From: Paraspadella gotoi
Taxonomy: Eukaryota; Chaetognatha
NCBI GenBank assembly: GCA_051294375.1
Contig: CM119270.1
Location: forward strand, 15,293,918 to 15,357,917
Direction: 5' to 3'
Length of the DNA stretch: 64,000 bases
Position 1 is the stretch's first letter. Each line of letters starts with the position of its first letter. A model generated the notes under the pieces. The model was given only the letters and a program-made list of their open reading frames with translations. It was not told where the DNA came from and did no database searches. Made by a program: the position numbers and the translations under genes. Below are positions 22,535-39,961 of the stretch, in pieces.

Positions 22535-23039
22535 AAGCTCTCTCTCTCTCCTCTCTGCTCCTTCTCTCTTCTCTCTCTCTTCTTCTCTCTCTCTCTCTCT
22601 CTTCTCTCTCTCCTCTCTTCGATACGAATTTTTTTCTCTTGTTTTTTTAGGTTACTAAAACTTCAACCCTATACTTCTCTCTCTCCCTCATTCTCTTCTT
22701 CTGTCTCTGAATCTTCTCTCTGACTTCACCCGCATTCTTTCACCCACATTAAACTCTTTTTTTCCTTTAAATCTTCTTTTCTCTCTTCTCTCTCTCTCTT
22801 CTCTTCTCTCTTTCTTCTCTCTCTCTCTCTCACTCTTTTTCTCTTGTTTTTTTAAGTTTTACCAGACTCACCCTATACTTTGCTTTCTCCTCATTCTCTC
22901 TCTGTCTTCTGAATCTCTCTCTCTGACCTCATCGCATTCCTTTTACACCACTCCCACAAACACCACACAACACACACACACAAACACACCAATCTCTCTC
23001 TCTTCTCGTTTTTTCTCTCTTCTCTCTTTATTTTCTCTT

Positions 23040-23075
<36 letters not shown>

Positions 23076-23245
23076 CTCTTCTCTACCTTTTCTGACTCTC
23101 TTTTCGTACTTTCCATTTACGATGGACGAAATTTTTGCTCTTGTTTTCTAAGTAGCTTAAACTTTCACCCTATTTACCTCTCTCTTCTCTCTCTCTCTCT
23201 CCTTTCTCTTTCTCTTCTACCTTTTTGACTCTTTTTCTGCTCTTA
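22535..23245. repeat. CT and CA microsatellite block, copy 3
   Basis: CT-rich tracts alternate with AT-rich stretches, with an (AC)n island at 22,955-22,990. It matches the order of tracts at 8,611-9,225 and extends beyond it into a poly-A run at 23,246-23,263. Confidence 0.75.
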
Positions 23246-24335
23246 AAAAAAAAAAAAAAAAAGGAAAAACCACAAAAAACTGTCAAAATTGTCGGAGATT
23301 TGAGCATCCCATTATCGTCACCTTTTCACGAGGTAAAGAAAACCAAATTTTGTTGAGCCAAAATTCAAAGTTATAAGTTGGTTACGCGACACGCAGATTT
23401 GCTTATCGTCGTCTTGTCTAAAAAAAAAAACCTTTAAATAAAATTCAGCTCATTAAACCTTCCGCCGAACGGAAACTTCGCAACCTGTGCGCCTTTCAAC
23501 GCACGGAGCCATTTATATATCCGTTTTTCGTATTTTAGTTTATAACGAGAATTAAAGCGATTCTGATAACGTCATCGCAAGAGTATCAGGCACGAAAGCA
23601 AATCGGATCGGACATCGAACCTTTTAATAAAAAAACAAAAAAACAAATGAACTATTCAGTTTAGATTCAATACCTGTTTTATAACCTGTTTAAATGAACT
23701 TAAGATTAGTTTCCAAAAAAAAAAAATCTTGTGGCTTCGAAAGAAACTTCGAGTCATCGACGAGATTTCTCGACTTTTCTCATTGTTTGCGGTTTAGGAT
23801 TTCCTCGATTGCGATCGACGAAGCTGCTCATTTTTTTGCCTGCCTCGATCGCTGCTCAATCAGCTCGTCTCGCTCGATTCAGTTGATCCAACTCGAAGGA
23901 AAAGAGCATTTTTTTCAATTCGATTTTCGATTCGTCAGAAAAAGAAAGAAAAAAAAAACAATTGAAAGGTTTATCCTCGGAAATTTTTAAAAATCTCTCT
24001 TCTCATCCTCGACCGTCGCGTTATCGTCGTCGTCGTCGTCATCGTTTCCTCCCCGCTTTTTCCATTCTATCTTCTCTCCTTTTCTTCCCCCCTTCTCTCT
24101 CTTCTCTCTCTCTTCTCTCTCTCTCTCTCTTCTCTCTCTCTCGTCTCTCTCTCTTTCCATCTCCGCGTTCAAACCGGTTCGTCGGGGGCGGCCACCTCTG
24201 ACTCCTCTCCCTCAGGACGTTTTTTCCCCCCCGGCTTTTCTTTTCCTCCTATAGGACTCATCCCACGTCTCTGCTCTTCTCGTCGCCGCCTCTTCCCCCT
24301 CCCCTAGGACGCCATTGATTCGACGGGCGTGGACG

Positions 24336-25340
24336 ATTCCTTACTCGTTCGGGGCGTCGTCTTCTCGGCCGAATGAATCACGGAAAAAGTCGAGAGAAAA
24401 AGTGAGAATTGTTTCTCTCGAGTTGTTGAAGGACTGAGAGTGGAGAGCTGAGGAGAGTTCACGGAGGAAAAAAACGCAAAGTGGAAAAGTCGCGAAAAAA
24501 GTGATGGAAATTGGAGAGAACTATTTGACGGGTGAAATAGAGACGTTTCGTGTGAAACGAAGTTAAATGGGTGGTCGAAAAATGTAGAATGAGTTAATTG
24601 GGTGGTCAAATTAATTAAATATAATGAATGAAACTAATAAAAGGTTAACTTTTAAGAAAAAAAATTGTTGGCCTTTCTATTTTTTTTCCGCTAATAAATT
24701 AACTTACAAATAAACATTTAGACAAAAACGATTTAAAAAGGAGGAAATATTGAATTGAGAAGAAAAAAGGTAAGTAGAAGTAGGAAAGTTTAAAAGAAAA
24801 CGCAGTCGACCAGCGGGTTTTTTTTTTTTTATTACAATCATACGATCATACGATCATACGAAGAATGAGTTTGTAGACAAAAAAAGTTCTGGAAAAAAAA
24901 CATTCAATGAAACGACGGCAAAGGTGTGGACAAAGTCTCTTCTCTCTCCTCTCCTCTCTCTCCTCTCTCTCTCTCTTATTAATTATCCTAAAGCAAAGAT
25001 GTATTAGATTAATGCACCAATTTCAAAAAGTAAAACAGAAGTAACGAAAGCGACAAAAGTTTAACATAAACAATTCTTTTCTATCAACAACGCTCATCCT
25101 TCTCAACAATGAGGACAACGCCGATAGCCGGGGGGGGCCCCGCCCACGCCGGCCGTCGAAAAAACTCGCGTTTGTTTTTTGTCGGTGAAATGAATTTTCC
25201 ATTGCGGAATTTTTGATGTGTTGTCGACTTTTTCGTCTCTTCGAAGGAAACGAAATGATTTTGAAGATGAATCATTTCTTCTACTTCGTTTGCCAGGGTG
25301 CGTGGCGAAGGATCTCTCTCTCCTCTCTCTCTCTCCTCCT

Positions 25341-25383
<43 letters not shown>

Positions 25384-27224
25384 ATCTCTCTTTCTAAATC
25401 CTGTTACAAACTCAATAATAACCCGTTATTTTCGCGTGCTATTTACTACCTATTATTTTAAGTCCCCTATGAATGACTATTACCTCCCCTTAAGTCACAA
25501 AGAAAAAAACCCATTGTTCCTTTTTTTCCCTCTTCTCTCCTTTTCCAAAAAGCTTCCGCTGCTTCCGTCATTTTGCCCTCCATTAAGCGCCTTCCTCTCT
25601 TAATTGGTTCCTCCGCGACAAAACGGTTTTCCCCTCAAGCGCCGAGGGCACGGGCGAGAGATTTTCGGGTTCGGAGTTCTTATAGACCACTTTTTAGCGG
25701 GCGTCGGTCCTTTGAAAAATCTTAACGCCTTATAGAGATCGCGATGTTAAACAACATTTGTTTTAAATCTCTTTGACGAATTTACTAATGTCGCTTTTTT
25801 GCTTTTTATTTAATAACTGGAAAAGAATTTTCATTCGGTATTTGTATTACGACGTGAAAAATAATGAAAAGTAGAATTAAATTTTTTAAATTTATTTATG
25901 ATGAAATACCACTAGATTTCGACGGCTTACTTATAGGTTCAAACGGGGATAATAAATAAATTTCTTTTCAGGTAAAACTTTTCCCCTCTCAAATTTTTTT
26001 TCTTCCACGTTATTCCTTGAATTAAATTTGATTAAAAATTTCCACTTCGTTTGATTTCTTTTTCAGTCGTACCAAATACATACAAATACATACATATTTT
26101 AGAACTAACACAAAGAAGTTATTTTTGATTTTTTTGTTTTTCCCTTTGTTACCACTAATCATCATCCTCTTTATCATCATCATCGATCTCATCTTTTCCT
26201 TTCTTCCTTAAAACTTGATCCTCCTCCTTCATTTCTCCTTCCTCGTTCTTCTCCTCCGTTCTCCTCCTCGTTTCTCCTCCTCATTCCTCCTCCCCTTACA
26301 CCGGGGATAATTTTTCCCCTTTTGTGACGTAAACTGTAAAACGCAAACAAAAAGTTCGTTGGATATCAATATGTTTTCGAGATTTCACCCCGGTCTCTCT
26401 CTCCTCCCTCCCTCCCTTTCCTCCCTCTCTCTCTCTCCTCTCCTCTCTCTCTCTCTTCTCTCTCCTCTCTCTCTCTCTCTCACTCTCTCTCTCTCTCCAA
26501 TAACTTTCTATCGCTTCTTTCGCTCGGACGATATGAGGGCTTTGCGTTCGAAGCGAGAATCCTCCTCTCCTCTTCCTGCCTCCTTCCCTCCTCCTCTTCT
26601 TCTTTCGGAAAAAGAGAGACTCTTCGATTCCTCTCGACAGATTTCTCTCATTCCAAACTCAGGTCTCTTTCCCGTCATTTCGGCGCAAAAGGAAAAAAAA
26701 AAAAAAAACAGAACACAACTTGAGAAAAAAAATATACATCGACGAATAGTTTAATTAAAACAACCGCACGAAAATCTTTAGACCAAATTTTTTATTCTCT
26801 ATTATAATAGATTTAAAAAAAAAAATACGCTCAGCGAAATACTCCAAAGAAAGTTATAAATTAAAATCGCGATGCAAAAATCAAATAAACAATTTTTTTT
26901 TAAACCAAAATCTCTCTTCACATTTCTTTTAATGGCGCGTTATTTTTAACTCGGGCGTCCAATCGAACTTTAGATTTATTACTCTCCTTTTTTTAGGCGT
27001 CCCGCGCAATTTAAAAAAAAAATAATTATACAAAAAATAAAACCTTTCTCTTATTCCGCCTTTATTCCGCTACACTAAAAAAACCTTCAAAAAAAAATCA
27101 AGTCAACATCCTCTTGAGCTCAAGCGGCCTTTCTCCTACGCGTCCCGGGTTCCGATTCCCGCCGTCGCACTTTTTTTCTTCCGTTAAATTCCACGTGACA
27201 TTTCCCCCCCCTCTCAATTCGACG
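24336..27224. other. Gene-poor AT-rich stretch with repeats
   Basis: No gene is supported. There are CT tracts at 24,935-24,980, 25,312-25,385 and 26,396-26,500, a short ATCATACG tandem at 24,836-24,860, a GC-rich patch at 25,110-25,165, and TCC-rich sequence at 26,210-26,300. The 110 bp before 27,224 would be 5' untranslated sequence or intron of the exon that follows. Confidence 0.6.
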
Positions 27225-28155
27225 ATGGATCCCTCGGTCCCTGGATCGAATCCCGTCGACGAAGATTCTTCGCGCGGAGGGGCGCAGCCTCGAGCCACTG
27301 CAGGCTCTCGCCCACTTCCTTCCGACGCGAATCCCCTCGTCCCAGCGGTCTCTCCTCGGCTGCAGACACGTCCACCAGCCACTCAGGAACGCCTACGTCC
27401 GTCCGTCCGCAGTCCTCACCCTTCGCGCTCAAACGGATCGACCTCCCGTCGAGAACTTACCCTTGATTCCTCACCCACTTCAAACACTTCCTCCTCCTCC
27501 TCCTCCTCCTCCTGCGGTCAAAATGCCTCGCATCCAGTGTCAAACCGCAACGCTGGCCTCCTCCGCATCGAATCCTTTGATCGCCGAGGAAGCGTCGCTC
27601 CCGTTCGGCCGACGACCGACTCGGACAGACTCTCCTTCCGTCGCTCCGGTGCCAACGACGTCACCGCTGACCGAAGATTGGCGGAGGCCGCTCCTTTGCC
27701 GAACGATTCCAACGCCGCTCCTTTCCAGCACGATTCCTCATTCGATTTTCCGACGACCAATTCCGATCCAGTTGCTCAGACGAACGTCTCGTTCGTCTCT
27801 TCCACGGACGATTCCTTCCCGCAAGAGACGACCAGTTTCGGTTCGAGAGACTCGACGGCGTCCGCGGCGTCACTTTCGCCTCCGTCGCCGCAAACTGACT
27901 CCGCGTCTTCTCTCGCCACCCCTCACCCGTCTGCCAGCCCTTCCCCTCGCTCCACCCCAACTCTCTCCGTCACCCCTTACCCCCTCGTCACCCTTCCCTA
28001 CCGCTTTACCTTTCCTTCTCTCCTTCGATCTTCCTTCTTCTACTTCCAGTTGCCTTCTGCTTTCGTCGGTGGCGCTCGAGACGGTGGCGCCATCGCAGAC
28101 GCCATCGCCGAAATTGACGCTGATGCAAACGCCAACGCCTTCTTTGAGTTGTCGA
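27225..28155 (+). CDS. Long Ser/Pro-rich coding exon with splice donor
   Basis: ATG 27,225 (context GACGATGG) opens 310 codons beginning MDPSVPGSNPVDEDSSRGG. An in-frame upstream ATG would add 37 residues, but the 27,225 start has the better context. The protein is disordered in character, rich in Ser, Pro, Thr and Asp, with a TCC-encoded Ser run at about residues 90-98, an RIESFDRRGSV stretch, and an acidic/Ala-rich end (ADAIAEIDADANANAFFELS). The frame continues to a strong donor, TCGA|GTGAGT, at 28,156, leaving phase 1. An acceptor-like TTCTACTTCCAG at about 28,050 means part of the frame could be intron. The family is not recognised. It is GC-rich, unlike its surroundings. The phase fits the exon at 38,631. 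Confidence 0.55.
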
Positions 28156-28403
28156 GTGAGTAACAATTTATGTATTTAAAACAGTATTTCGCCTACATCA
28201 AAATGTTTTCTTAAATATTCAAACCTATAATATTATTTTATGTTGTTCGTATCAAAAATTAAATGAAAGAATGCAAACACAAAAGCCACGAGACATCTTG
28301 GTTAAATCCATATCGAGTCATTTAGGTTCGAAATTTGGTTTAGAACTTTTGTGCGAAACGTTCAAACTTCTGTTATTGATATTCTTCGTCCGATTCTCCC
28401 CCT

Positions 28404-28749
28404 NNNNNNNNNNNNNNNNNNNNNNNNNNNNNNNNNNNNNNNNNNNNNNNNNNNNNNNNNNNNNNNNNNNNNNNNNNNNNNNNNNNNNNNNNNNNNNNNN
28501 NNNNNNNNNNNNNNNNNNNNNNNNNNNNNNNNNNNNNNNNNNNNNNNNNNNNNNNNNNNNNNNNNNNNNNNNNNNNNNNNNNNNNNNNNNNNNNNNNNNN
28601 NNNNNNNNNNNNNNNNNNNNNNNNNNNNNNNNNNNNNNNNNNNNNNNNNNNNNNNNNNNNNNNNNNNNNNNNNNNNNNNNNNNNNNNNNNNNNNNNNNNN
28701 NNNNNNNNNNNNNNNNNNNNNNNNNNNNNNNNNNNNNNNNNNNNNNNNN
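28404..28749. other. Assembly gap (346 N)
   Basis: This gap is followed at once by a (GA)n tract (28,750-28,779), so it probably hides an unassembled microsatellite. Variable-length gaps with the same relation to GA/CT tracts lie at 30,649-30,845, 33,268-33,494 and 33,993-34,156. Confidence 0.9.
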
Positions 28750-28783
<34 letters not shown>

Positions 28784-29084
28784 CATAAAGAGAGGATTAG
28801 CTTTTTATGCGTTTCTATGTATTTTTTTCCCTTTCAGGATTTCTCATTCCTATTAGACTTTTCCTTTTCTTTCATACTTTCCAACTTGACTTGTATACTA
28901 ACCACTCGTCATATGTTTTTCTTTTATTTTCTTTAAACTTTAAAAATAAAAGTTGAATCATTTGTTCTCCCTTTCGGTACCACGCGTTCGCCTTCGAATA
29001 TCATTTTCCACTTTGCACTTTTATCATTTGTTTAATGTTTATTCAATCCTTTGCGGTTTTTTTCTTCTTTTTTTTGCTATCTTC

Positions 29085-29087
29085 TTC

Positions 29088-29183
<96 letters not shown>

Positions 29184-29185
29184 TT
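29085..29185. repeat. (CTTT)n tetranucleotide
   Basis: About 100 bp of nearly perfect TTTC repeats. The Phe/Leu/Ser frames across it are repeat translations. Confidence 0.95.
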
Positions 29186-31419
29186 TTTCTTTTTTTATTC
29201 TTTTCTTTTTTATTTATTTTTTTCTCCTTTCCATCCCCGTATCAAGTTTTGGCTCGAATCCAAATCTTGCCCCTGGTTCTTCCAGTTTACTTTCTTTTTA
29301 ATCTAATTTCTTTTTTCATTTTAATTTCCCCCAAAAAAAAGGAAAAAAAGAGATTTTGCATTCGAATTTGGATCCTGACTAATAATAGACTCAGTAACAA
29401 AGAGGGAAGGTGTTGTTTGTTCGTCGAGGGGAGAGATACGATCGGAGGAAAAGCGAGAGAAAACAGCTGTGAGAAGAGAGAGGAGACGAGAGTGCAGAGA
29501 AGAAGAGAGGAGACGATGAGAGAGAAGACGATCGAGAGAGAGAGAGAGAGTAGAGAGCAAGAACGAGAGGAGAGGGGATCTTTTTCAAAGCGCCAAATCT
29601 GCTCTGTATTTGGGTATTTCGACCAAAACAACAAGGTTGGACTTTGTAACTGCTTATTTGGTTCCCTTGTTTGATGATCTTATCGATTTACTCTTAGGGT
29701 TGACACCTTTTGTTGGTTCTTTATATCAATGTTTTCTTTTGTCTTTTTATTTTTGTCTATCAAAATTTTAATAATTTTTCTTTCGTTTTCTGACTTTTGA
29801 AAGTTATAATTACAACATTATCCTATCTTATTTTCTAGACGATATATTTTTTTTAAAATATAAGTTCCAAGTGAATAGATTTTAAATCAAGGGGAAATAA
29901 AATTTTAAAATCAATGAGGTTTATTTGTCTTTATCATTTCCCTTCATCCTCGACCTAAACTCTTTAATGGATCTCTCTCTCTCTTTTTTTCTTCTCATTG
30001 TTTTTTATTTATTCTTTTTCCCCTCGGAGATAATTTTGATTCGAGTCCGGACTCGTCCGACCGTCTGGGGATTTTCCTCTCTNNNNNNNNNNNNNNNNNN
30101 NNNNNNNNNNNNNNNNNNNNNNNNNNNNNNNNNNNNNNNNNNNNNNNNNNNNNNNNNNNNNNNNNNNNNNNNNNNNNNNNNNNNNNNNNNNNNNNNNNNN
30201 NNNNNNNNNNNNNNNNNNNNNNNNNNNNNNNNNNNNNNNNNNNNNNNNNNNNNNNNNNNNNNNNNNNNNNNNNNNNNNNNNNNNNNNNNNNNNNNNNNNN
30301 NNNNNNNNNNNNNNNNNNNNNNNNNNNNNNNNNNNNNNNNNNNNNNNNNNNNGCCCTCGATCCTTTTAATCTTATTACGCAAAAAAATAATCAGGCGGGA
30401 TCTTTTCCCTCTGTCTCTGTCTCATTCTTCGTTTCTCTTTATCTCTTATTCTTTTATTCTCTCCCTATCTCTATCATTCCCCCCCTTTCTCCCATTCACT
30501 TCTCACACATTCCCATATTTTCTTCTAAACATTTGCGTTGACTCGTGTTGAGTTAGTACCGCTTTCCCTCTAGTAATAAATTAGGCCGATAATTAACCCT
30601 GTCAGCTGCTCTTAGTGCGAGCGAACGCGAGAACGAGCGTGAGAGAGANNNNNNNNNNNNNNNNNNNNNNNNNNNNNNNNNNNNNNNNNNNNNNNNNNNN
30701 NNNNNNNNNNNNNNNNNNNNNNNNNNNNNNNNNNNNNNNNNNNNNNNNNNNNNNNNNNNNNNNNNNNNNNNNNNNNNNNNNNNNNNNNNNNNNNNNNNNN
30801 NNNNNNNNNNNNNNNNNNNNNNNNNNNNNNNNNNNNNNNNNNNNNGGAAAATAAACAAAAACGGACAAATTCCTTTCCTTAATAAATGTCGGCGCGAAGT
30901 CGAACTCCGAGCAAACAAGAAGAAGCAAGAAGAAACAAGAAAACGAGACACAAAACGAGAAAAGAAAACGAGAAAGAAACAAATGACGAGACACAATCAC
31001 TCAAACTGCCAAAGACTACTCGAGTCCCGCCCTTGCTACGCCCTCAGACTTTGTTAAATCCACATCGAAATTCTGATTTTTTCCTCTTTATTTCGAAAAA
31101 TCTTGTAATAGTAAAGGCCTCGTTAAATCCGAATTTTTTCCCCTTAAACCCGATTTATATTATTATGATCCAATCATTGAATCGCGACATGCGACCGCGA
31201 ATTCCAACACGCGAACTTCGATGGTAAAAATCGGTCAAAAAATTTAAGCCTCGCACGCGCGCCCAAATTTCCTTTGAATTTCGAAATTTAGAAAAAAGAT
31301 AAGAAATTTTATATACGAGAAATTCGTCTCGCTCTCTCGATTGTCTTCTGACTCAGAATTTCGATTTCGAAATCCGCGCGCGTTTTTTAAAGTTTGGGGA
31401 TTCCCCTTTTCGATCGGAG
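29186..31419. other. Gene-poor stretch with two large gaps
   Basis: AT-rich DNA with purine-rich sequence at 29,400-29,580 and N gaps at 30,083-30,352 and 30,649-30,845. No exon with splice sites was identified. Anything inside the gaps cannot be assessed. Confidence 0.6.
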
Positions 31420-31422
31420 ACA

Positions 31423-31423
<1 letters not shown>

Positions 31424-31471
<48 letters not shown>
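31424..31471. repeat. (GAC)n trinucleotide
   Basis: A perfect run of about 16 GAC units. It reads as poly-Thr/Arg/Asp on the plus strand and poly-Arg/Val/Ser on the minus strand. No conserved frame surrounds it. Confidence 0.95.
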
Positions 31472-36794
<5,323 letters not shown>

Positions 36795-37410
36795 TTGTCC
36801 TCTCCTCTTCTCCTCCTTCTCTTCCTCCTCTCCTCTTACCCTCCCTCATCCTCGATCTCTTCTCCCTTCTCTCTCCTTCTTCCTCCTCTCCTCTTCTCCA
36901 CCCTCTTTCCTCGTTCTCCTCCTTCTCTTCCTCCTTTTCTCTTCTCCTCCCTCTTTCCTCGTTCTCTTCCTCCTTCTCCCTTCTTCTTCGTCTCCTCCTT
37001 CCTCTTTCTCCTAACCCTCTTTCCTCGTTTTCCTCGTTCTCTTCTTCCTTTTCATCTTCTCCTCCCTCTTTCTCGTTCTCTTCCTCCTTCTCCCTTCTTC
37101 TTCCTTCCTCTCTCTTCCCCTCCGCTCTTTCCTCGGTTCTTCTCTTCTCTCTCCTATTTCCGTCTCTCTCTTCTGTCTCCGCTTTCTCGTTCTCTTCCTC
37201 CTTCTCTTCTTCCTTCTTCCTCCTCTCCTTCTTCTTCCTCCCGCTTCCTGTTCTCCTTCTCTCTCCTTCTTCCTCCTCTCCTCTTCTTCTCCGCTTTCCT
37301 CGTTCTCTTCCTCCTTCTCCCTTCCTTCTTCCTTCCTCTCCTCTTCCCCTCCCTCTTTCCTCGTTCTCCTCCTTCTCTCTTCTTCTTCCTCCTCTCCTCC
37401 AAAATCCTCA
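36795..37410. repeat. Pyrimidine-only minisatellite
   Basis: About 610 bp of almost pure C/T. Longer units of roughly 55-65 bp recur, built from TTTCCTCGTTCTC and TTCCTCCTTCTC. All three plus frames stay open as Ser/Leu/Phe/Pro strings and the minus frames as Arg/Glu/Lys strings. These are artefacts of composition. Homopurine-homopyrimidine mirror tracts of this length can form triplex (H-DNA) structures. Confidence 0.85.
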
Positions 37411-38234
37411 CCCGAAAGTGACGAGAAAAAAGCTTTTTGACGCCTGAGCCCATGGGAGAGAGGAGAGGGGAAAGAAGGAGAAGGGGTAGGAAAGGGTGAA
37501 TGAAGGGAGATAGTAGGCAAAAGATGGGGGGAAAGGGGAAAAGGAGCGGAGGCAGAGAAATAGGGGGAAAGAAGGAAGAAAGAGAAAGAGAGAAAGAAAG
37601 GGAGTCGGGGGAAAAAAAAGGAGAGCGCTGAGAAACAAGATACTGAAGGATACCGACTTTGAAACCTCAAAGATTATTAGAAAAAATAATAAACAAACTT
37701 AAAAGACGATAACATTTTTAAAACAATTTTAGAAAATTATTTACAAGCCAAATTTAAAAAAAAAAGGGAAAAAAAGTAAATTTCAAATAGAAGATAAAGA
37801 AAGTTTTCTTTCTTTCTCCCTTTTTCAATAACGGGAAAAGTTTTTATTTTAATTTTATTATTTTGCATTTTTTTTAGTTTTCCCGAAGCGACGAATCGGA
37901 AAATTTGTCCTTCTCCCTTTTTTTTTTCCGCGAACCGCGAAAATATGGAAATCGAAAGGGGGGGAGTAATGGGGGTGGAGGAGACAGTGGGAACGGTCTA
38001 GGGTGGGTGATGGGCGGGTAAGGTAGGGTGAGGCGTCGAGGCAGACGGGTTTATGGACAATAGAGTTGAGGCATATTGATGGATGGAGGCGGACTCTCCG
38101 CCGGGGAATGAGAATATGTCTCAGCTGGGAATTCCATCGACGATTAAAATTCACCTCCGATGGAATAATATTATATTCCTTGGATTTTTTTTCTCTCACT
38201 CTTTCCATTTCAATAAATATTGGATATTCTCCTC

Positions 38235-38264
38235 TCTCTCTCATCATCTCTCTCTCTCTCTCTC

Positions 38265-38327
<63 letters not shown>

Positions 38328-38335
38328 GCTCTCTT
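38235..38335. repeat. (CT)n microsatellite
   Basis: A near-perfect CT repeat about 300 bp upstream of the BH3-locus exons. The counterpart in X' is at 58,673-58,785 and is more interrupted. Confidence 0.9.
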
Positions 38336-38630
38336 TCCACCTCTGCAAAATTAACGGATCAAGTTTCCATTGTATTTATGATGCAAGTAGAACAATGTTT
38401 GATAACATCTACATAAGTCATTTAAGCCACTGGGAGTCAAATTTCAGTTTTAATCATTCGACTTGCATTGTTTCCGATGTTCGATATCAATTCATCAGCC
38501 ACCGAATATCATTTTTGTTTACATCTTTTGTTTACATCGATGAACAGACCATCTGCGTATGCTCTATTGATGTTTTAATGACACAATTAACCTCAATAAA
38601 CATTTACCCTCTTTTTTTTTTCATCCACAG

Positions 38631-38964
38631 ACACGGAGATGACATTTTCCTCTTTGCTCACGGCAGCTTTCTTGCCGTCGCCGCTGCCGTCGCCGCTGCC
38701 GACACCGCCCGGCTCTCCGGCTCGATCTGACTTTGTCGTCGACATGCCGATGCCGGCCGATGCCATGCCGACGCCGCCAAGGACGCCGCCGATTCTCGTG
38801 GCGCCGCCACTGCGATTGTGGCGTCACCCGGCGCCGCCGACGCCGCCAGAAAGTCGCCGGCAGCGCCGGTGCTCGATAGAATCGGCGCCGAGTTCGGGAG
38901 AGGCGTCGCCGAGACTCTTTCCGTCCGGTCCGCTGCCGGATCTCATTCCGCTCAACGATCTGAG
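38631..38964 (+). CDS. BH3-locus proline-rich exon
   Basis: A textbook acceptor (poly-T then CATCCACAG, ending 38,630) opens a GC-rich exon that ends at the donor CTGAG|GTGAGG (38,965). From ATG 38,639 it reads MTFSSLLTAAFLPSPLPSPL, followed by Pro/Ser/Thr-Pro-rich sequence (MPTPPRTPP, PPTPPES) and ends PLPDLIPLNDL, leaving phase 2. Many TP and SP sites suggest a disordered segment open to proline-directed phosphorylation. The first two bases complete a phase-1 codon, which is the phase left by the exon at 27,225-28,155. ATG 38,639 may therefore be either the start or an internal Met. X' carries the same exon with frameshifts (59,080-59,414). Confidence 0.6.
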
Positions 38965-39111
38965 GTGAGGAAAACGGGTGCGCGTGGGTGAGGTCATTTG
39001 AAAATTAGGTTTTTCGTTTTGTTAATTTACCATTTTGATGTCAAGCTGAAGATATTGCAAGTAATTACATCATGGCATAACTCATGACATAACTTTTGCT
39101 CCCAATTACAG

Positions 39112-39277
39112 TTCTTTGGTCGGTCGCGGTGCTGCACCGGCGTCGGTCTCGTCCAATAACCGCGCCGCCGACGCCGCCGACGCAGAGTTGTCGCGAATCG
39201 GGCGTGAACTCTGCCAGATCGCCGACGAAATTCAAGAGGATTTCGAAAGGATGAGGAGGAGGAGAACTGCGAGGAGG
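39112..39277 (+). CDS. BH3 domain exon (candidate BH3-only protein)
   Basis: The acceptor CCCAATTACAG (ending 39,111) and donor GAGG|GTAAGT (39,278) bound a 166-bp exon whose phase 2 start matches the exon before it across a 147-bp intron. It encodes an Ala/Asp-rich lead, then IGRELCQIADEIQEDF (39,197-39,244), then an Arg-rich end. The core Ile-x3-Leu-x2-Ile-Ala-Asp-Glu-Ile is the full BH3 pattern (hydrophobic-x3-Leu-x2-hydrophobic-Gly/Ala-Asp-Glu/Asp), with register and key residues like Bim, Bmf and Puma. BH3-only proteins bind the groove of Bcl-2 relatives to trigger or sensitise mitochondrial apoptosis. No BH1 or BH2 motif is seen. If the donor is skipped the frame ends 14 codons later at 39,320-39,322. 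Function is inferred from the motif alone. Confidence 0.6.
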
Positions 39278-39948
39278 GTAAGTGAAAGAGATGGAAGGAA
39301 AGGGGGGAGGAGGAAGGGTTAAATAAATATATATATAACACAAAGATAAGGTTTTTGTTGATTATTTCAAAAGGATAGCGTGAGCGGGGTTTTCATATCG
39401 CTCAGGAACAGTGGCTGGTAGATACTATTTGTACTATTTGTTAATTTTACAAAATAAATTCCCAGATAAATTTTTTTAGCAATTTAAAGTTACTCTTGTA
39501 AATTTCCTATTTTCGATTAAGATGATGAGACAATGAAGGGAGGATGTTAAAATTATCTTAGTTTTTTTTTCCGCGAAAATTTTTTTTCAAATAAGGACGA
39601 CTAAGCAGATTGCAGAAAATTGCGTCAATAACAAGTTGACAATCTAAAATATTGCTTACAATGATGTCATGTCTTTTATCTATACGTATGTATGAAAGCG
39701 TTTTATTCTCGCGACCTCAGTCGGACGAGGCTTTTTTTGTTTCGGCGGGCGATGACGTCAATTATTTGAAGAATTTACGTCAGACTCTGGCGTAATAAAG
39801 TCAACTGGAAGCGAGGCAATGTAGGCGCGGTCAATATCGTATAGTTAAGCTCCGTTGAACGGTGTCCACACTCAACACCTTTGGGCGAGAGAGTCGGGGA
39901 CATTAAAGGGAAACCGAGAGAAGGGAATTCTCGTTCAATCACAATTTG
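39278..39948. other. AT-rich spacer after the BH3 exon
   Basis: Mostly AT-rich with a poly-T run near 39,560. The equivalent in X' is 59,724-60,410. No exon is seen. From 39,820 the sequence becomes identical to X'. Confidence 0.6.
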
Positions 39949-39961
39949 CCCTATAAATAAT

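Larger units (their letters stand above)
15235..24335. repeat. Locus copy 3 of 3 (noisiest copy)
   Basis: This is the complete version of the unit. From 15,640 to 21,400 it shows heavy homopolymer stretching (runs of g, c, a and t where copies 1 and 2 have shorter runs) and duplicated single bases. Every exon in that part is out of frame. From 21,400 onward the sequence is closer to copies 1 and 2. This mosaic quality fits raw reads spliced between better-polished pieces. Confidence 0.85.

Noticed and set aside
28271-28936. Long frames across 28.3-28.9 kb, 30 kb, 33 kb, 34 kb, 55 kb and 56 kb
   Set aside because: They consist mostly of N and have no sequence content.
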